Below are positions 21,820 to 32,736 of a stretch of DNA of 64,000 bases, piece by piece (positions within the stretch are counted from its first letter, which is position 1; every line of letters starts with the position of its first letter). The notes under the pieces were generated by a model. That model did not search any database. It saw nothing but the letters and a program-made list of their open reading frames with translations, and was not told the DNA's origin. The translations under genes and the position numbers were made by a program. This DNA is from Sorghum bicolor (taxonomy: Eukaryota; Streptophyta; Magnoliopsida; Poales; Poaceae), in the NCBI RefSeq assembly GCF_000003195.3, contig NC_012871.2:46509110-46573109 (forward strand), in the 5' to 3' direction.

Positions 21820-23394
21820 CTATATACTTGGGTAGTACTTTTTCAGATATTTTCCATTTAACGCCCTGGGAAATTCGACCCCTTCGAGGGTTTCTAAGAT
21901 ATAAGCGTTACCAGGAGTCGATCGACTTATCCGATAGGGGCCCTCCGATTTGGGAGACCACTTCCCAAATTTTGAACTCTTAGTCCCGATTGGTAGGATC
22001 AATTTCCACACTAAGTCTCCATTGGCAAACTCCTTGGCCTTCACTTTCTTATCATACCACCAGGCAATCCTCTTCTTATTCTCTTCTATACTCATCAAGG
22101 CTTTCAGCCGATGTCCTGCTAGATCATCCAACTCGTCTGTCATCAAAGTAGCATAATCATCAGCAGCCAATTGATCTTGAAAAGATATTCGCCTAGACCC
22201 AGCCTTAATTTCCCAAGGTAGCACCGCATCATGCCCATACACCAATTGATAAGGTGAAACTTTGGTCGATCCATGACAAGCCATCCGGTATGACCACAAG
22301 GCTCCGTTCAACAACGTATGCCACCTCCTAGGATTCTTCTCAATCTTTCGCTTGATGAGCTTGATAATACCTTTGTCAGATGCCTCGGCCTGCCCATTAG
22401 CTTGTGCATAATAGGGAGAAGAATTTAACACTTTAATTCCCATACCGATTGCAAATTCATCAAATTCCCCGGACGTGAACATAGTGCCCTGATCTGTAGT
22501 AATCGTCTGAGGAATTCCAAATCGGTAAATGATGTGCTCTTTCATAAAATCAATCATATTGGCCGATGTGACTTTCTTCAAAGGAATAGCTTCAACCCAT
22601 TTGGTGAAATAATCGGTGGCAACTAGAATAAACTTATGCCCTTTGCTAGATGGTGGATAAATCTGGCCGATCAAATCAATAGCCCATCCTCGGAACGGCC
22701 AAGGCTTTATAATTGGATTCATAGCCGATGCAGGCGCCCTTTGAATATTACCAAACTTTTGACATCCTTGACACTCTTTGAAATACTTAAAGCAATCCTC
22801 AAGTATAGTTGGCCAATAATATCCATTCCTCTTAATCATCCACTTGATCTTAAAAGCCGACTGATGTGCTCCACATACCCCTTCATGGATTTCTCCCATC
22901 AAACTCTTAGCTTCATCATCACCTAAGCATCGGAGAAGAATCCCATCTATAGTTCGATAATACAATTCATCTTCGAGGAGCACATACTTGGTGGCTTGAA
23001 ACTGAATCCGTCTTTCAACTTTCCTAGATGGATCCCTTAAATAGTCAACGATTTCTTTTCTCCAATCATCGGCACCGATCGCCGTTATTGCATTAATCAT
23101 AGGCTGATATCCTGAGGCATGCTGAGCCAACCGATTGGCTTCTTCATTATGCAATCGAGGAATATGCTCTAATCGGAAATCTTTGAATTCCTTCAACAGC
23201 TGCATACTCCTTTCGTAATAAGTTATGAGAACTTCACTTCGGCATTCATAGCTTCCAGCCAATTGATTTATAACTAGCATAGAATCCCCGAAGACCTCAA
23301 CAGCATCAGCATGAACTTCTCTTAATAACTCCAATCCTTTTATTAAAGCTTGATACTCAGCCTGATTATTCGTTGACGTGGTGACAATCGGCAA
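21820..23394 (-). CDS. pol: Tat pol, part 3: archaeal-type RNase H (C-terminal part) and integrase
   Basis: 524 codons with no internal stop. Codons 1-110 are the second half of an archaeal-type RNase H: NNQAEYQALIKGL (Glu), VFGDSMLVINQLAG (Asp), and HNEEANRLAQ, where the usual last Asp is Asn. Integrase follows with the zinc finger (HEG...H and CQGCQKFG near 200), then DLIG, TTDQGTMF and ANGQAEASDKG as the D-D-E triad, and the WWYDKK C-terminal part. No chromodomain is seen, as expected for Tat. It joins double-stranded element DNA into the host genome. The frame overlaps the preceding ORF by about 50 bp and is separated from it by a 1-bp deletion near 23421-23424. Confidence 0.88.
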   Translation of the reverse strand: MPIVTTSTNNQAEYQALIKGLELLREVHADAVEVFGDSMLVINQLAGSYECRSEVLITYYERSMQLLKEFKDFRLEHIPRLHNEEANRLAQHASGYQPMINAITAIGADDWRKEIVDYLRDPSRKVERRIQFQATKYVLLEDELYYRTIDGILLRCLGDDEAKSLMGEIHEGVCGAHQSAFKIKWMIKRNGYYWPTILEDCFKYFKECQGCQKFGNIQRAPASAMNPIIKPWPFRGWAIDLIGQIYPPSSKGHKFILVATDYFTKWVEAIPLKKVTSANMIDFMKEHIIYRFGIPQTITTDQGTMFTSGEFDEFAIGMGIKVLNSSPYYAQANGQAEASDKGIIKLIKRKIEKNPRRWHTLLNGALWSYRMACHGSTKVSPYQLVYGHDAVLPWEIKAGSRRISFQDQLAADDYATLMTDELDDLAGHRLKALMSIEENKKRIAWWYDKKVKAKEFANGDLVWKLILPIGTKSSKFGKWSPKSEGPYRISRSTPGNAYILETLEGVEFPRALNGKYLKKYYPSI

Positions 23395-25040
23395 GGAAAA
23401 CTCATACTTCCTTCCCCGAGGGAAATTAATACTATGCCGATTCCTGCCCCCCGGTCACATGTGGATCCATCAAAGAAGAGCGTCCAAGGTACAACTTCCA
23501 AAGCCTCCATTGCACCACAATGTTGAGTTACAAAATCGGCCATAATCTGTCCCTTAACTGCCTTAGCCAATTCGTAACGCAGATCGAATTCCGACAGCGC
23601 CAAGATCCATTTATCGATCCTGCCACTCATAATCGGCATATACAGCATGTACCGGACCACATCATCCTTGCAAATGACAGTGCATTCGGCCGATAGCAAG
23701 TAGTGCCTTAACTTGATACAAGAGAAATACAGGCACAAGCATAGCTTCTCAATAGCCGAATACCTGGTCTCAGCATCAATCAACCTCCTGCTTAAGTAAT
23801 AAATCACACGTTCCTTCCCTTCAAATTCTTGAATTAAAGCCGAACCGATGACCATCTCATCGGTAGATAAATACAATCTGAAGGGCTTCCCTTGCTGAGG
23901 TGGAATTAGAACCGGAGGATTCACTAAATAATTCTTGATTTCATCTAGAGCCAACTGCTGTTCTTTCCCCCAAACAAATTCTTGATCGGCCTTTAACTTA
24001 AGAAGAGGACTGAAAGCACGAATTTTACCAGACAAATTAGATATAAATCTTCTGATAAAATTTACCTTGCCGATCAAGAATTGGAGCTCAGTCTTATTGG
24101 TAGGGGCAACTATTTTGTTGATGGCTTCAATAGATCTTCGACTAATTTCAATTCCCCTTTGATGCACCATGAAACCAAGAAACTGTCCTGCCGATACACC
24201 AAATGCACACTTATTGGGATTCATTTTGAAACCATGCTTCCTTGTGCATTCCAATACCTTCCGTAGATCGGCAAGATGCTTTATGAAGTCTCCAGACTTA
24301 ACCACCACATCATCGATATAAATCTCCACCAGCTTGCCGATGAACTCATGAAATATAAAATTCATGGCCCTTTGATAAGTAGCACCAGCATTTTTCAAAC
24401 CAAAGGTCATGACTATCCATTCAAACAAACCGACATGACCAGGACATCTAAATGCAGTTTTTGGAATATCTTCCTCAGCCATGAATATTTGATTGTATCC
24501 TGCATTGCCATCCATAAAGCTGATAATCCGATGCCCAGCTGCAGCATCAACTAGCAAATCGGCAACTGGCATTGGGTAGCCATCCATCGGCGTAGCTTTA
24601 TTAAGATTCCTAAAATCAATGCAGACTCGAAGCTTCCCGTTCTTCTTGTAAACTGAAACAACATTGGAAATCCACTCAGCATACCGACACTGCCGAATAA
24701 ATTTGGCTTCAATAAGTTTAGTTATTTCGGCCTTGATGTCACGAAGAATATTAGGATTACATCGGCGAGCTGGCTGTTGATGTGGCCGAAATCCAGACTT
24801 GATAGGCAACCGATGTTCAACAATTGATCGGTCTAAACCAGGCATCTCAGTATAATCCCAAGCAAAGCAATCTTTATATTCTTTTAATAAATCGGTTAAC
24901 TGCTGCTTACACTCAGAATCTAACTTAGCACTAATAAAATTAGGCCTAGGCTTGTCACCACTACCTGTATCTACTTCTACCAAATCATCGGCCGATGTGA
25001 ATCCCTTGCCTAGCTTTCCATCATCGGCGAACCTATCCAT
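23343..25040 (-). CDS. pol: Tat pol, part 2: reverse transcriptase and RNase H, into archaeal-type RNase H
   Basis: 565 codons. The RT has CIDFRNLNKATPMDGYP, FRCPGHVGLFEWIVMTFGL and the catalytic YIDDVVVKS (about codon 230). The connection and first RNase H follow, but the usual first catalytic Asp is replaced: the motif reads LYLSTDEMVIGSALIQE. The end reaches the first Asp of the second RNase H (FFDGSTCDRGAGIGIVL) and then goes out of frame after the 1-bp deletion near 23421-23424. The enzyme copies element RNA to DNA. Its ATG overlaps the protease stop as TAATG (25038-25042). Confidence 0.88.
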   Translation of the reverse strand: MDRFADDGKLGKGFTSADDLVEVDTGSGDKPRPNFISAKLDSECKQQLTDLLKEYKDCFAWDYTEMPGLDRSIVEHRLPIKSGFRPHQQPARRCNPNILRDIKAEITKLIEAKFIRQCRYAEWISNVVSVYKKNGKLRVCIDFRNLNKATPMDGYPMPVADLLVDAAAGHRIISFMDGNAGYNQIFMAEEDIPKTAFRCPGHVGLFEWIVMTFGLKNAGATYQRAMNFIFHEFIGKLVEIYIDDVVVKSGDFIKHLADLRKVLECTRKHGFKMNPNKCAFGVSAGQFLGFMVHQRGIEISRRSIEAINKIVAPTNKTELQFLIGKVNFIRRFISNLSGKIRAFSPLLKLKADQEFVWGKEQQLALDEIKNYLVNPPVLIPPQQGKPFRLYLSTDEMVIGSALIQEFEGKERVIYYLSRRLIDAETRYSAIEKLCLCLYFSCIKLRHYLLSAECTVICKDDVVRYMLYMPIMSGRIDKWILALSEFDLRYELAKAVKGQIMADFVTQHCGAMEALEVVPWTLFFDGSTCDRGAGIGIVLISLGEGSMSFPCRLSPRQRIIRLSIKL

Positions 25041-25630
25041 TAAAAACCTTCATCAGAACCGACTGCTTGGATCGGTGGAATCTCGTAATCGGCAACCTTG
25101 AGAAAATCCTTTTCCCAAATTTCTTCTGAAATACACCTAGTCCTTTCATAGGTGTCTGCTTCCGCCGACGCAATAACATATGAAGAGTCTCCTGGGACAA
25201 TTTCAATCTTGTCACCTACCCACTGGACCAAGCACTGGTGCATCGTAGACGGGATGCAACAATTGGCATGAATCCAATCTCTCCCTAGCAACAGATTGTA
25301 GGCACCTTTTCCACTGATCACGAAGAAGGTCGTCGGCAAGGTTTTGCTGCCGATGGTTAATTCTATGCAGACAGCTCCTTTAATTGGGGACACATTGCCC
25401 TCGAAGTCTTTGAGCATCATATCGGTCTTGGTCAGGTCCTGATCTCCTTTCCCAAGCTTCCGATACACTGCATACGGCATGATGTTGATAGCAGCCCCAC
25501 CGTCAATTAAAATCTTGGTCATCGGATGACCATCAACCCTTCCTTTGGCAAACAGAGCCTTAAGATGTTGCCTTTCATCATCGGTAGGCTTCTCGAAGAT
25601 AGCTGTCATCGGATCCAGAGCCAACTGAGA
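25040..25630 (-). CDS. pol: Tat pol, part 1: aspartic protease
   Basis: Open from the codon after the gag stop. The active site reads ILIDGGAAINIMPYAVY (Asp-Gly-Gly, where Asp-Thr/Ser-Gly is usual; Gly is common in this lineage), followed by the flap region and NLLLGRDWIHANCCIP. It cleaves Gag-Pol. It is in the same frame as gag, separated by one TAG at 25631-25633. Confidence 0.82.
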   Translation of the reverse strand, partial: SQLALDPMTAIFEKPTDDERQHLKALFAKGRVDGHPMTKILIDGGAAINIMPYAVYRKLGKGDQDLTKTDMMLKDFEGNVSPIKGAVCIELTIGSKTLPTTFFVISGKGAYNLLLGRDWIHANCCIPSTMHQCLVQWVGDKIEIVPGDSSYVIASAEADTYERTRCISEEIWEKDFLKVADYEIPPIQAVGSDEGF

Positions 25631-28328
25631 CTATCCAGAGTTCTCCCCCTTGCTTAATTCTTCTCGCCTTTCGCGCTGCAGCCTTCTTTTCTGTGTCCTG
25701 GTCAATCCCTCTGGACACCATGGAGGAAGTTGCTGCAGCCTTACCGCTGGGCGACGATTTTCCCTTGACTCCATCCGATAAGTGTTGGCATCCCTGCAAA
25801 ATATGAACTCATCGGGAACCCGTGCATTAGCCATTTCTTCAAGTTCTCCCTGGTTCCTAGGAAAATATTCAACACGATCCCCAAGCCTATCGTGCACACT
25901 GAGCCTGCCCCCCAGCCGATCATGAACGGATGCTCTCCCCCTAATTGGCCCATTAAATCGCCGATCATTATCACGATAGTACCGATCGGACCTGTCATAC
26001 CGGTCATAACCGTTGCACTCAGGACAATCTCTGATAGTGGGAAGTTTGATATATTCCTCCCAACAATGAATGAAGAATGGGCAATTCCAGTGATCCCTAT
26101 GCCGATTCCACTCCTGCCAGCGTCTTTCTTCTTCCCGACGATAGTCGTCCTGCTGGCGCCGATATCGATCCTCACGCTGTTGCCAAGTTTCCCGAGGCCT
26201 TCTGTGAGTTATTACGATACCAGATCGGGGAGGCCTTCCTGAGTCAGTTCTCTCCTGGATCAAGCCTTTTCCTTTTGCATCGGCAGTAGTGATTTGATGT
26301 TGAGGGTCTACCGATGCACTTCTTTCGGCTGCTTTCGATGTCAAGACTTTGGCCTTTCCCTTAGCGTCCAGCATGTTTGTTGGAAAAGGATGCTGATCAA
26401 TCTTCATCGGCTTCTGAGTTTTGGAGCTGTCAAATTTGATCCTCCCAGATTCTATAGCCGATTGCAGCTGCTGTCTAAAAACTTTACACTCATTGGTGTC
26501 GTGAGAAGTTGCATTGTGCCACTTGCAATATTTCATCCTTTTCAATTCCTCAGCCGATGGGATCACATGATTAGGTGACAGCTTGATCTGACCTTCCTGA
26601 AGTAGAAAGTCAAATATCCTATCGGCTTTAGTGATGTCAAATGCAAACTTCTCTGTCTCTTTATGCCCAAAGGGGCAAGACATCGGCTTCTTATTCTTTA
26701 CCCATTCTGCCAAACCGATGACTGGTTCCTCATCAGAATCTAAGCTTGCTGCCTCATCAACAAATGACACCTTTCTGTTCCATGACCTTTTGGGTTCAAA
26801 AGGCTTGATATCTTGATCAGAAATTCTCTGCACCAAATGACTTAAGCTCTCGAACTCATGAGATGCATACTTGTCCCTGATATGCGGCAACAAACCCTGG
26901 AAAGCCAAATCGGCTAGCTGCCGATCATCCAAAACCAGACTATAGCATTTGTTCTTGACCTCCCGTATCCTCTGCACAAAACTTTCAACCGATTCATCAT
27001 TGCGTTGCCTTAATTTGACCAAATCGGTAATCTTCTTCTCATGGACCCCAGAAAAGAAGTATTTGTGGAATTGCTTCTCTAGATCGGCCCAAGTAATCAC
27101 TGAGTTGGGAGGTAACGATATAAACCAGGTGAAAGCCGATCCAGACAATGACGACGAGAATAAGCGAACCCTTAACTCGTCCCTGTTAGCAGCTTCCCCG
27201 CACTGGATAATGAACCTGTTGACGTGCTCCAAGGTTGACGTGTCATCTTGCCCAGAAAACTTAGTAAAATCCGGTACCTTGTACCGATTTGGAAGCGGGA
27301 TCAAATCATATGCGGGAGGATACGGTGTCCGATAAGAGTAAGTGTTGACTTTGGGCTTTATCCCAAATTGATCCCTCATTACTTCAGCAATCTTATCTGC
27401 CCAATAAGCATCGGCATCTTGCCGATGAGGTGGTTGCGGATCCGGCACCTGCTGGTAAGCCTCCACGTGTCTGTGCGGCGCACGATCTGCATGAAACATC
27501 GGGTTAATCATTTGGCCCCCAATCTGTGGACCACCAAGCTGTTGCCCGCCAATCTGCTGTCCGCCGACCTGCTGCCAAAATTCACCGGCTGGTTGGGCAT
27601 TCCCTGATTCTGGAACCCGGGATAGATCTGGCCTTGCTGGAACCCTGTAGCCTGATGACTCTGTTGGGGTGTTTGCGGAAAGACTTGCTGCCCAAGCCAT
27701 CCACTATTAGCATTCATCGGCATAGGTCCTGCCGATGACTGGTAATTCTACATTATCATTGAATTGACATACCCTGGTTGAGTCATAAACCTTTGTTACA
27801 TCAGCATTGAGTCTGCCGATGCGTTAGGCATCTGGAACGTTGGAGCTTGAGAATTTCCAGTGTAAGGTCTTGCAGTAGTAGTTGTAGTATACTGTGGACT
27901 CTGGTTCATCGGCATATTGGGAGGTGCCGATGCCATAGGAGCCTTGCCTCTCATATTAGTTGCTTGAGATGTGCCAGGTGTCTTCAAGTATTCCATGGGC
28001 ATACCAAAACCCCACTAGTTAGGAGGAGGGACCGGTCCTGACATTGCCGATGCCAATAGATCTGTGCTGAGCCTAATCTGCTCATCTGAAGTCGGTGGAT
28101 TAGTTGTCATCGGCATAGATTGTGCATTAGTAACTCCCAACGTACTTGGAGGAACGGTAGTCTGTGCACCCGCAGCAGCTGTAGCAGCCGATGGAGCTGT
28201 GACCACCGGTGACCCTGGCTGATGATGAGAGGGGCCCACATAATCTGGTGGCAATTGTCCTTCTTTGAAAGTTCTAGCCACGGCATTGAAAACCGTATTG
28301 GACAGCACACCAGCTTGGTTGATCAAAG
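25631..28328 (-). pseudogene. gag: T2 gag, main part, with stops and a frameshift
   Basis: Homologous to the open T1 gag. Lesions relative to T1: TAG at 28015-28017 (Trp codon in T1), TAA near 27796 (Gln codon in T1), TAG near 27748, and a 1-bp deletion near 27583. After the frameshift 650 codons are open, including FTWFISLPPNSVITWADL, YCKWHNATSHDTNECKVF and an Arg/Asp/Tyr-rich tail (RYDRSDRYYRDNDRR). It ends at a TAG that separates it from protease. The first part is displaced to 36280-36523 by A2. Confidence 0.85.
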
Positions 28329-28598
28329 TGTTGACGGTACTTAAGTATCAAATTTAATTATCAAATAAACAAAGAAAAGGATCCAAATGAAATCAACATC
28401 TAGACTTAGGGTTTTATCTGACAGAATTCCATGAGTTTTGGTGTTTGTCTATTTCTACAGGGGGTTATCAGGAAATAAGGAAGAAAGGCCCACATGTCAA
28501 GATTACATAGAGATATCAATGCACCGCGCAATTTTCTACCATCTAGAAGACTCCAGAAGCCACGAGACCAAAGCGGAGGCGAAACGGGGCCAGGACCT

Positions 28599-28630
28599 GG
28601 GCGCCCGCCTAGTTCCCTTGGGCGCCCGCC
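28599..28630 (+). promoter_or_regulatory. twin GC blocks, 21 bp apart (A2 5' LTR)
   Basis: Two exact GGGCGCCCGCC copies with starts 21 bp apart, about 150 bp upstream of the TATA box. The same arrangement occurs in A1, CF, G and the A2 3' LTR. A role as upstream promoter element is inference. Confidence 0.5.
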
Positions 28631-28747
28631 CACCTGCCGAGCCCAATCGGGACTCTTTCTCTCGGGAGATCTCCACCGACCTATTGGATCAAGGAAAACA
28701 TAGTACCACCTCGCCTATCGACCCAAAAACGCATAGAAGGGGAGGAC

Positions 28748-28754
28748 TATATAA
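28748..28754 (+). promoter_or_regulatory. LTR TATA box (A2 5' LTR)
   Basis: TATATAA in GGACTATATAAGGAGACC. Confidence 0.7.
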
Positions 28755-29573
28755 GGAGACCCCCCTGGCCCCTGGAGAAGACATGAAGAAATTATCATAG
28801 AGACTGAGGGGTGCCCTCGAAGGAAAACCTCTTCTCTAATTAATATTTCTTTTTAGGCTTAGCAACCAATGTAAGGTAGAAATAGATCTTCTAGTTTCTA
28901 CTAGATTGAGAGAGATAGAGTGGAGGTGTAGATTGGAGGAAGCCCGGCCTGTCGGTGTCTACTCCAAGCTTGTACCTGCGGGATCAAGTTCTCCTAACCC
29001 GAAGCTTGCTCCTAAGATTCTTCAATATTTCGACTTCTAAATTCTAGTAAGTTCTTATTTTATTGTTCTTATGGTTTATGAGTTTACTTTAATCTCTTCG
29101 CGTAGAGTTTAGAGTAATCATTGCTGGCGTAAACGTGGTGTTTAGGCTGGGGTACTCATAGATATTCCCTGACTAGCTGGACCGTGGTAGTAGTGAGGAA
29201 CGTGACAATTCCGAGTTACCTTTGTAGATCACATCTCGTTAGCAGGAAGGATAGGGTTTATAGGTGTGGGTTGAACATCCTTTGTGGTGTCTAGATTCCG
29301 TTAGCCTCCCCATTAGAACAGTAGATCATCCTTACCAAGGTTAGAAGGAGACTACGGTTGCAGTCTTCTCTATTTATCACTCACAACGAAAGACATTCTT
29401 TGTGCCTAAAGGGATAGTAGCAATAGATTTGGTTAGTCAGATGCACCCTTTCTCCCAGTGGTAAAAATATAAATACGATAACTATGGATAATCTCCCGGG
29501 TGAAATGCTCACCGATATCCGTGCGCTTGCGGATCAATTCCTTATTGCGTTCCCAAATATCAACAAGCATTTC

Positions 29574-29591
29574 TAGCGCCGTTGCCGGGGA
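29574..29591 (+). other. primer-binding site of A2 (tRNA-Asp type)
   Basis: TAGCGCCGTTGCCGGGGA, one mismatch (second base) from the Asp-type site. Confidence 0.85.
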
Positions 29592-29678
29592 GAAAGACGG
29601 TTTGCTGAGATAACTTTGAGTCTTGCTATTATCTTGTATTATACTTTTATACTTTTATTCTTTTATCTTTTTATCTTT

Positions 29679-30599
29679 ATGGATAACTCAAATTCCATAC
29701 CTATTATTAAATTCTTTGCACCTTCGGAGACCAGCCATAGACCATGGGAGTTAACACGTCCTGCCCCTAATTATGATCTGTGTCCGGAGTTGATTGCAAT
29801 AGGTCAAAACCAACCCTTTTCTATAGCTGAGGTCCTATCTTTTAATCAAAAAGATAATGCACTTTTAGCTACACCTAGGGAATCTTTTAATCTTTCTATA
29901 AATTCTGGTTTAGACCTAGCCCTACAAGACCATGTTTTTCCTAGATATTTTCACATTGGTCTTAATCATATAACCTTTGGTAGAGTCTTTCTTTCTTTAT
30001 CTATTAGTAAAGGAAGGTATGTCTTCATTCGTAGACATCCTTCTTGCACTAGTCTTCATAGAAAAATCTTAGAGATAGAGAAGGAATCATCTCCCAGACG
30101 AGGAAAGGAAGTTTCAATAGCTGATTTCCAAACATTTCAATCCCATAATTCGGCTATCCATCCCATCCTTGAGCTTAATAATTTCTACTATGCTCTTTCT
30201 CTTGAACCTCCTGATAATCCTATGAATCTCTCTAGACATCCCATGCATAAGAAGGAGGATCGAGAAGAGTAACATCAATGGCTAGAGGGCATTAAAAATC
30301 CATGTGCTATCACCATTGAATGGTTAGATAAAACAAACTTGAGAGACAATCGTAGAGGAATTTTAAGCATTCATGAAGAATCATCCTTGGAGTTTGAGAG
30401 AAACAACTGTGAGCATGGAAGTTATTTCATAAATACCTCACCCAGTCCTTGCTCATATAAAACATCTCTCCAATCAATTTGTCTCTCCATCCTTACCACA
30501 TTTGAGATCTCCAACCCCCTCTTCCTCTTCATTTATAAAAACTTTAAAAGGGCGGTTGTCGATGCATATGTCTATAATAAATATTGCAGATCTCGTTGA
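29679..30599 (+). pseudogene. A2 ORF: unknown N-terminal module plus conserved C-terminal domain, interrupted
   Basis: ATG at 29679 opens MDNSNSIPIIKFFAPSETSH. The frame is open further upstream to 29616 and would add a hydrophobic stretch (LAIILYYTFILLFFYLFIF), but that lies in the T-rich leader and I do not take it as coding. A TAA at 30270-30272 stops the first part where A1 has Gln. The second part (30339-30599) carries the C-terminal domain (FEISNPLFLFIYKNFKRAVV ... YNKYCRSR). The linker EIEKESSPRRGKEVSIADF aligns with that of D and F (EKEKESVPRQEEEVSIA), where an Athila gag precedes it. Function unknown. Confidence 0.6.
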
Positions 30600-31954
30600 G
30601 TTGATCTTGATATAGGTAGGTGTTGGAGAGGAAACCACTTCACCAACATAACTTGATGGTTTCCCAAGAACAAGCTTAGTGTCCTAAAACAAGCACTTAT
30701 CAGATCATAACATGAACTTCTAATTATTTGCAACATTGCCTTGTGAGCATATAAAGATAATTGTAGAAATATTCCTTCGGATATTCTTGTCACTAACCTT
30801 TCCAGGATTGGAGCAAGAAGATCGGATGAATGACAAGCACAGGGTATGTCCAACCAACCATCACACAACATTGAATTAAATTCATCCAAACTTGAATTTT
30901 GTAAAATTCAAGCTTGGGGGAGTACTTTAAATAAAAAACATCTTTTGCCATGTTGCTACGTTGGTTGTCCTTACCTTTGAGACATGCTCAAATTGTTAAA
31001 TACTAATTACACTACTTCATCTCCACTTAAGTAGATCTCTATAAATGCTCTCATGCTACCTTTATTTGCTTTAGTATATGTCTAGGTTTGGAATAGTTTC
31101 ATTTATCTGTTAATTAAGCATGGTGCTTAGTTTAGGAATGATGATCTTACTTCCAAGGGATTTTAAATTAAGCATGGTGCTTAGGTTAAAATGCCCTTCT
31201 AAATCAAATTAGACATGGTGTCTAGGTTGATTTTTAAGCCGATAGTATGCTATAGTAGATATGGGATATTTTGTTGGACTAACCCCTGCAGGAAAACTTT
31301 CAATATCAACCTGGGAAGTCCTGAGATAAACTCGCATTGGAGATGAAGAAAGTGACACATGAAGTTTAACAATTTGCACAAGAAAGACGTAGCTCATAAG
31401 AGATGATTCATGAAGGGTGTCACAAACACGATGCACAACCGCAAAGAAAGGAAAGCTTCCACAAGGTGATACTGTACCATCACTCTTCAAGTAAGGTAAC
31501 ACCTTAAGGTACTTGACTATCGCTTTTATAAGCTTCTCCTTGGTTCTAGCATTCACATAAATAAAGAGACAAACATGTATGATTTATAACTCCAGATTAA
31601 CCAACTCAATTAATTCAACATGTTTAGTCCTTTAATCTTTTTTCTTAGTACTACCTTCGTGATCCCACGCTCCTAAACATATAAGCTAATATGTTGCACA
31701 TTCAATATTTGGAAGATATAAACAAAACATAAATATAGATAGATTATCTTTTCATTAGGTTGAGCCATCTGATCTGACAAATGTTTCAAATACTACACTC
31801 ATGATCTTATTATCCATCAACTTTGTCTTGCTCACTATGCTTAAGGTTAGAGAAGAACAAATACACTTTTGGTTCTGTTGGTGTTTTCCACCAACAGAGC
31901 CCATGCACTTGATCTCTGCCTTGTCTCTATGAACAGGTACACTTCAAGCAAAAC
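30600..31954 (+). other. non-coding middle of A2 with palindrome and PPT-like tract
   Basis: At 30891-30912 a 22-bp palindrome with one mismatch is followed by AAGCTTGGGGGAGTACT (30910-30926). The rest holds no credible ORF. Sequence is shared with A1, D and F. Confidence 0.7.
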
Positions 31955-32736
31955 ATGGAGGAGTTTTACAACTCCCAGACTCCACCAAGTGAAGGACCTA
32001 GATCTATGAGCACAAACACACTGAGCAAGATATTGCCAACACCATACTTTGAACTGCTGGGCAAAGAAGAACATGGGTGACACCTTATCAAGAGGTGCAG
32101 ACGTCAAGGTCCACACCTAATCAAATGATGCACCTAAAGGATGAAGATGGTGGAAAGTCTTGTCCAGAAGACTTAAAACATTGGATCCTTGTCGGAAGAG
32201 GTCAACATCGTCGACTCAAGTCACCTTTCTTGATCAAGAAGGACGACCCTGGTGTTCCAAGCATCGAGTGCGCAATCAATGGATACTCTTTTCAGAAGAC
32301 ACTCTACGACACCGGATCTGACGACAACATAATGGCCGCAGTCACTTATCAGCTCCTGCATGGAACCATGCCCCTACAACCAATATATTCAGCTCCAGAT
32401 GATTTTCAGGTCATTGACATGGGAGAAGACGAATATGATCCACCCACCATCCTTGGAAGACCGTTCCTCAACACTATCAAAGCAATCATCTACATTGGAA
32501 CCAGAGAAGTCCACATGTACTTCCCCTCTGAGAAGGTACGCAACTATTTTACTGACCATAACTATATAGTTGAAGACTCTAAGCAGGTCAGGACAAGAAG
32601 ACGATGCGACCGCAACCAGAGGAGGCAAATCATCAAGAACGGATGGGTAGACTACGAAGGAGAAGTGATAAGGACTGAAGACATACAGCTTGAACAGAAG
32701 TGTCCTGAGGAGACCGTAGCACCGAGTCAGGTGTAG
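31955..32736 (+). pseudogene. A2 protease ORF: small N-terminal module plus one aspartic protease domain
   Basis: Begins MEEFYNSQTPPSEGP (31955). A 1-bp deletion at about 32065 shifts the frame, which then continues from 32077 for 219 codons: LKSPFLIKKDDPGVPS, active site YDTGSDDNIMAAVTYQLL, and DEYDPPTILGRPFLN. Compared with E the flap segment between PIY and DFQVIDMG is missing (about 30 codons), so this protease should be inactive. The C-terminal part is basic (RTRRRCDRNQRRQ). The fold family is that of Athila proteases. Confidence 0.7.

Larger units (their letters stand above)
28329..29565 (+). repeat. A2 5' LTR (1237 bp)
   Basis: TGTTGACGGTACTT to AATATCAACA. Twin GC blocks GGGCGCCCGCC at 28599-28609 and 28620-28630; TATA box at 28748-28754. 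Confidence 0.95.

Noticed and set aside
29616..29678. Hydrophobic stretch upstream of the A2 ORF, possible signal or membrane segment
   Set aside because: It is encoded by the T-rich leader after the primer site; the ATG at 29679 is a better start. Openness in A1 as well keeps a small doubt.
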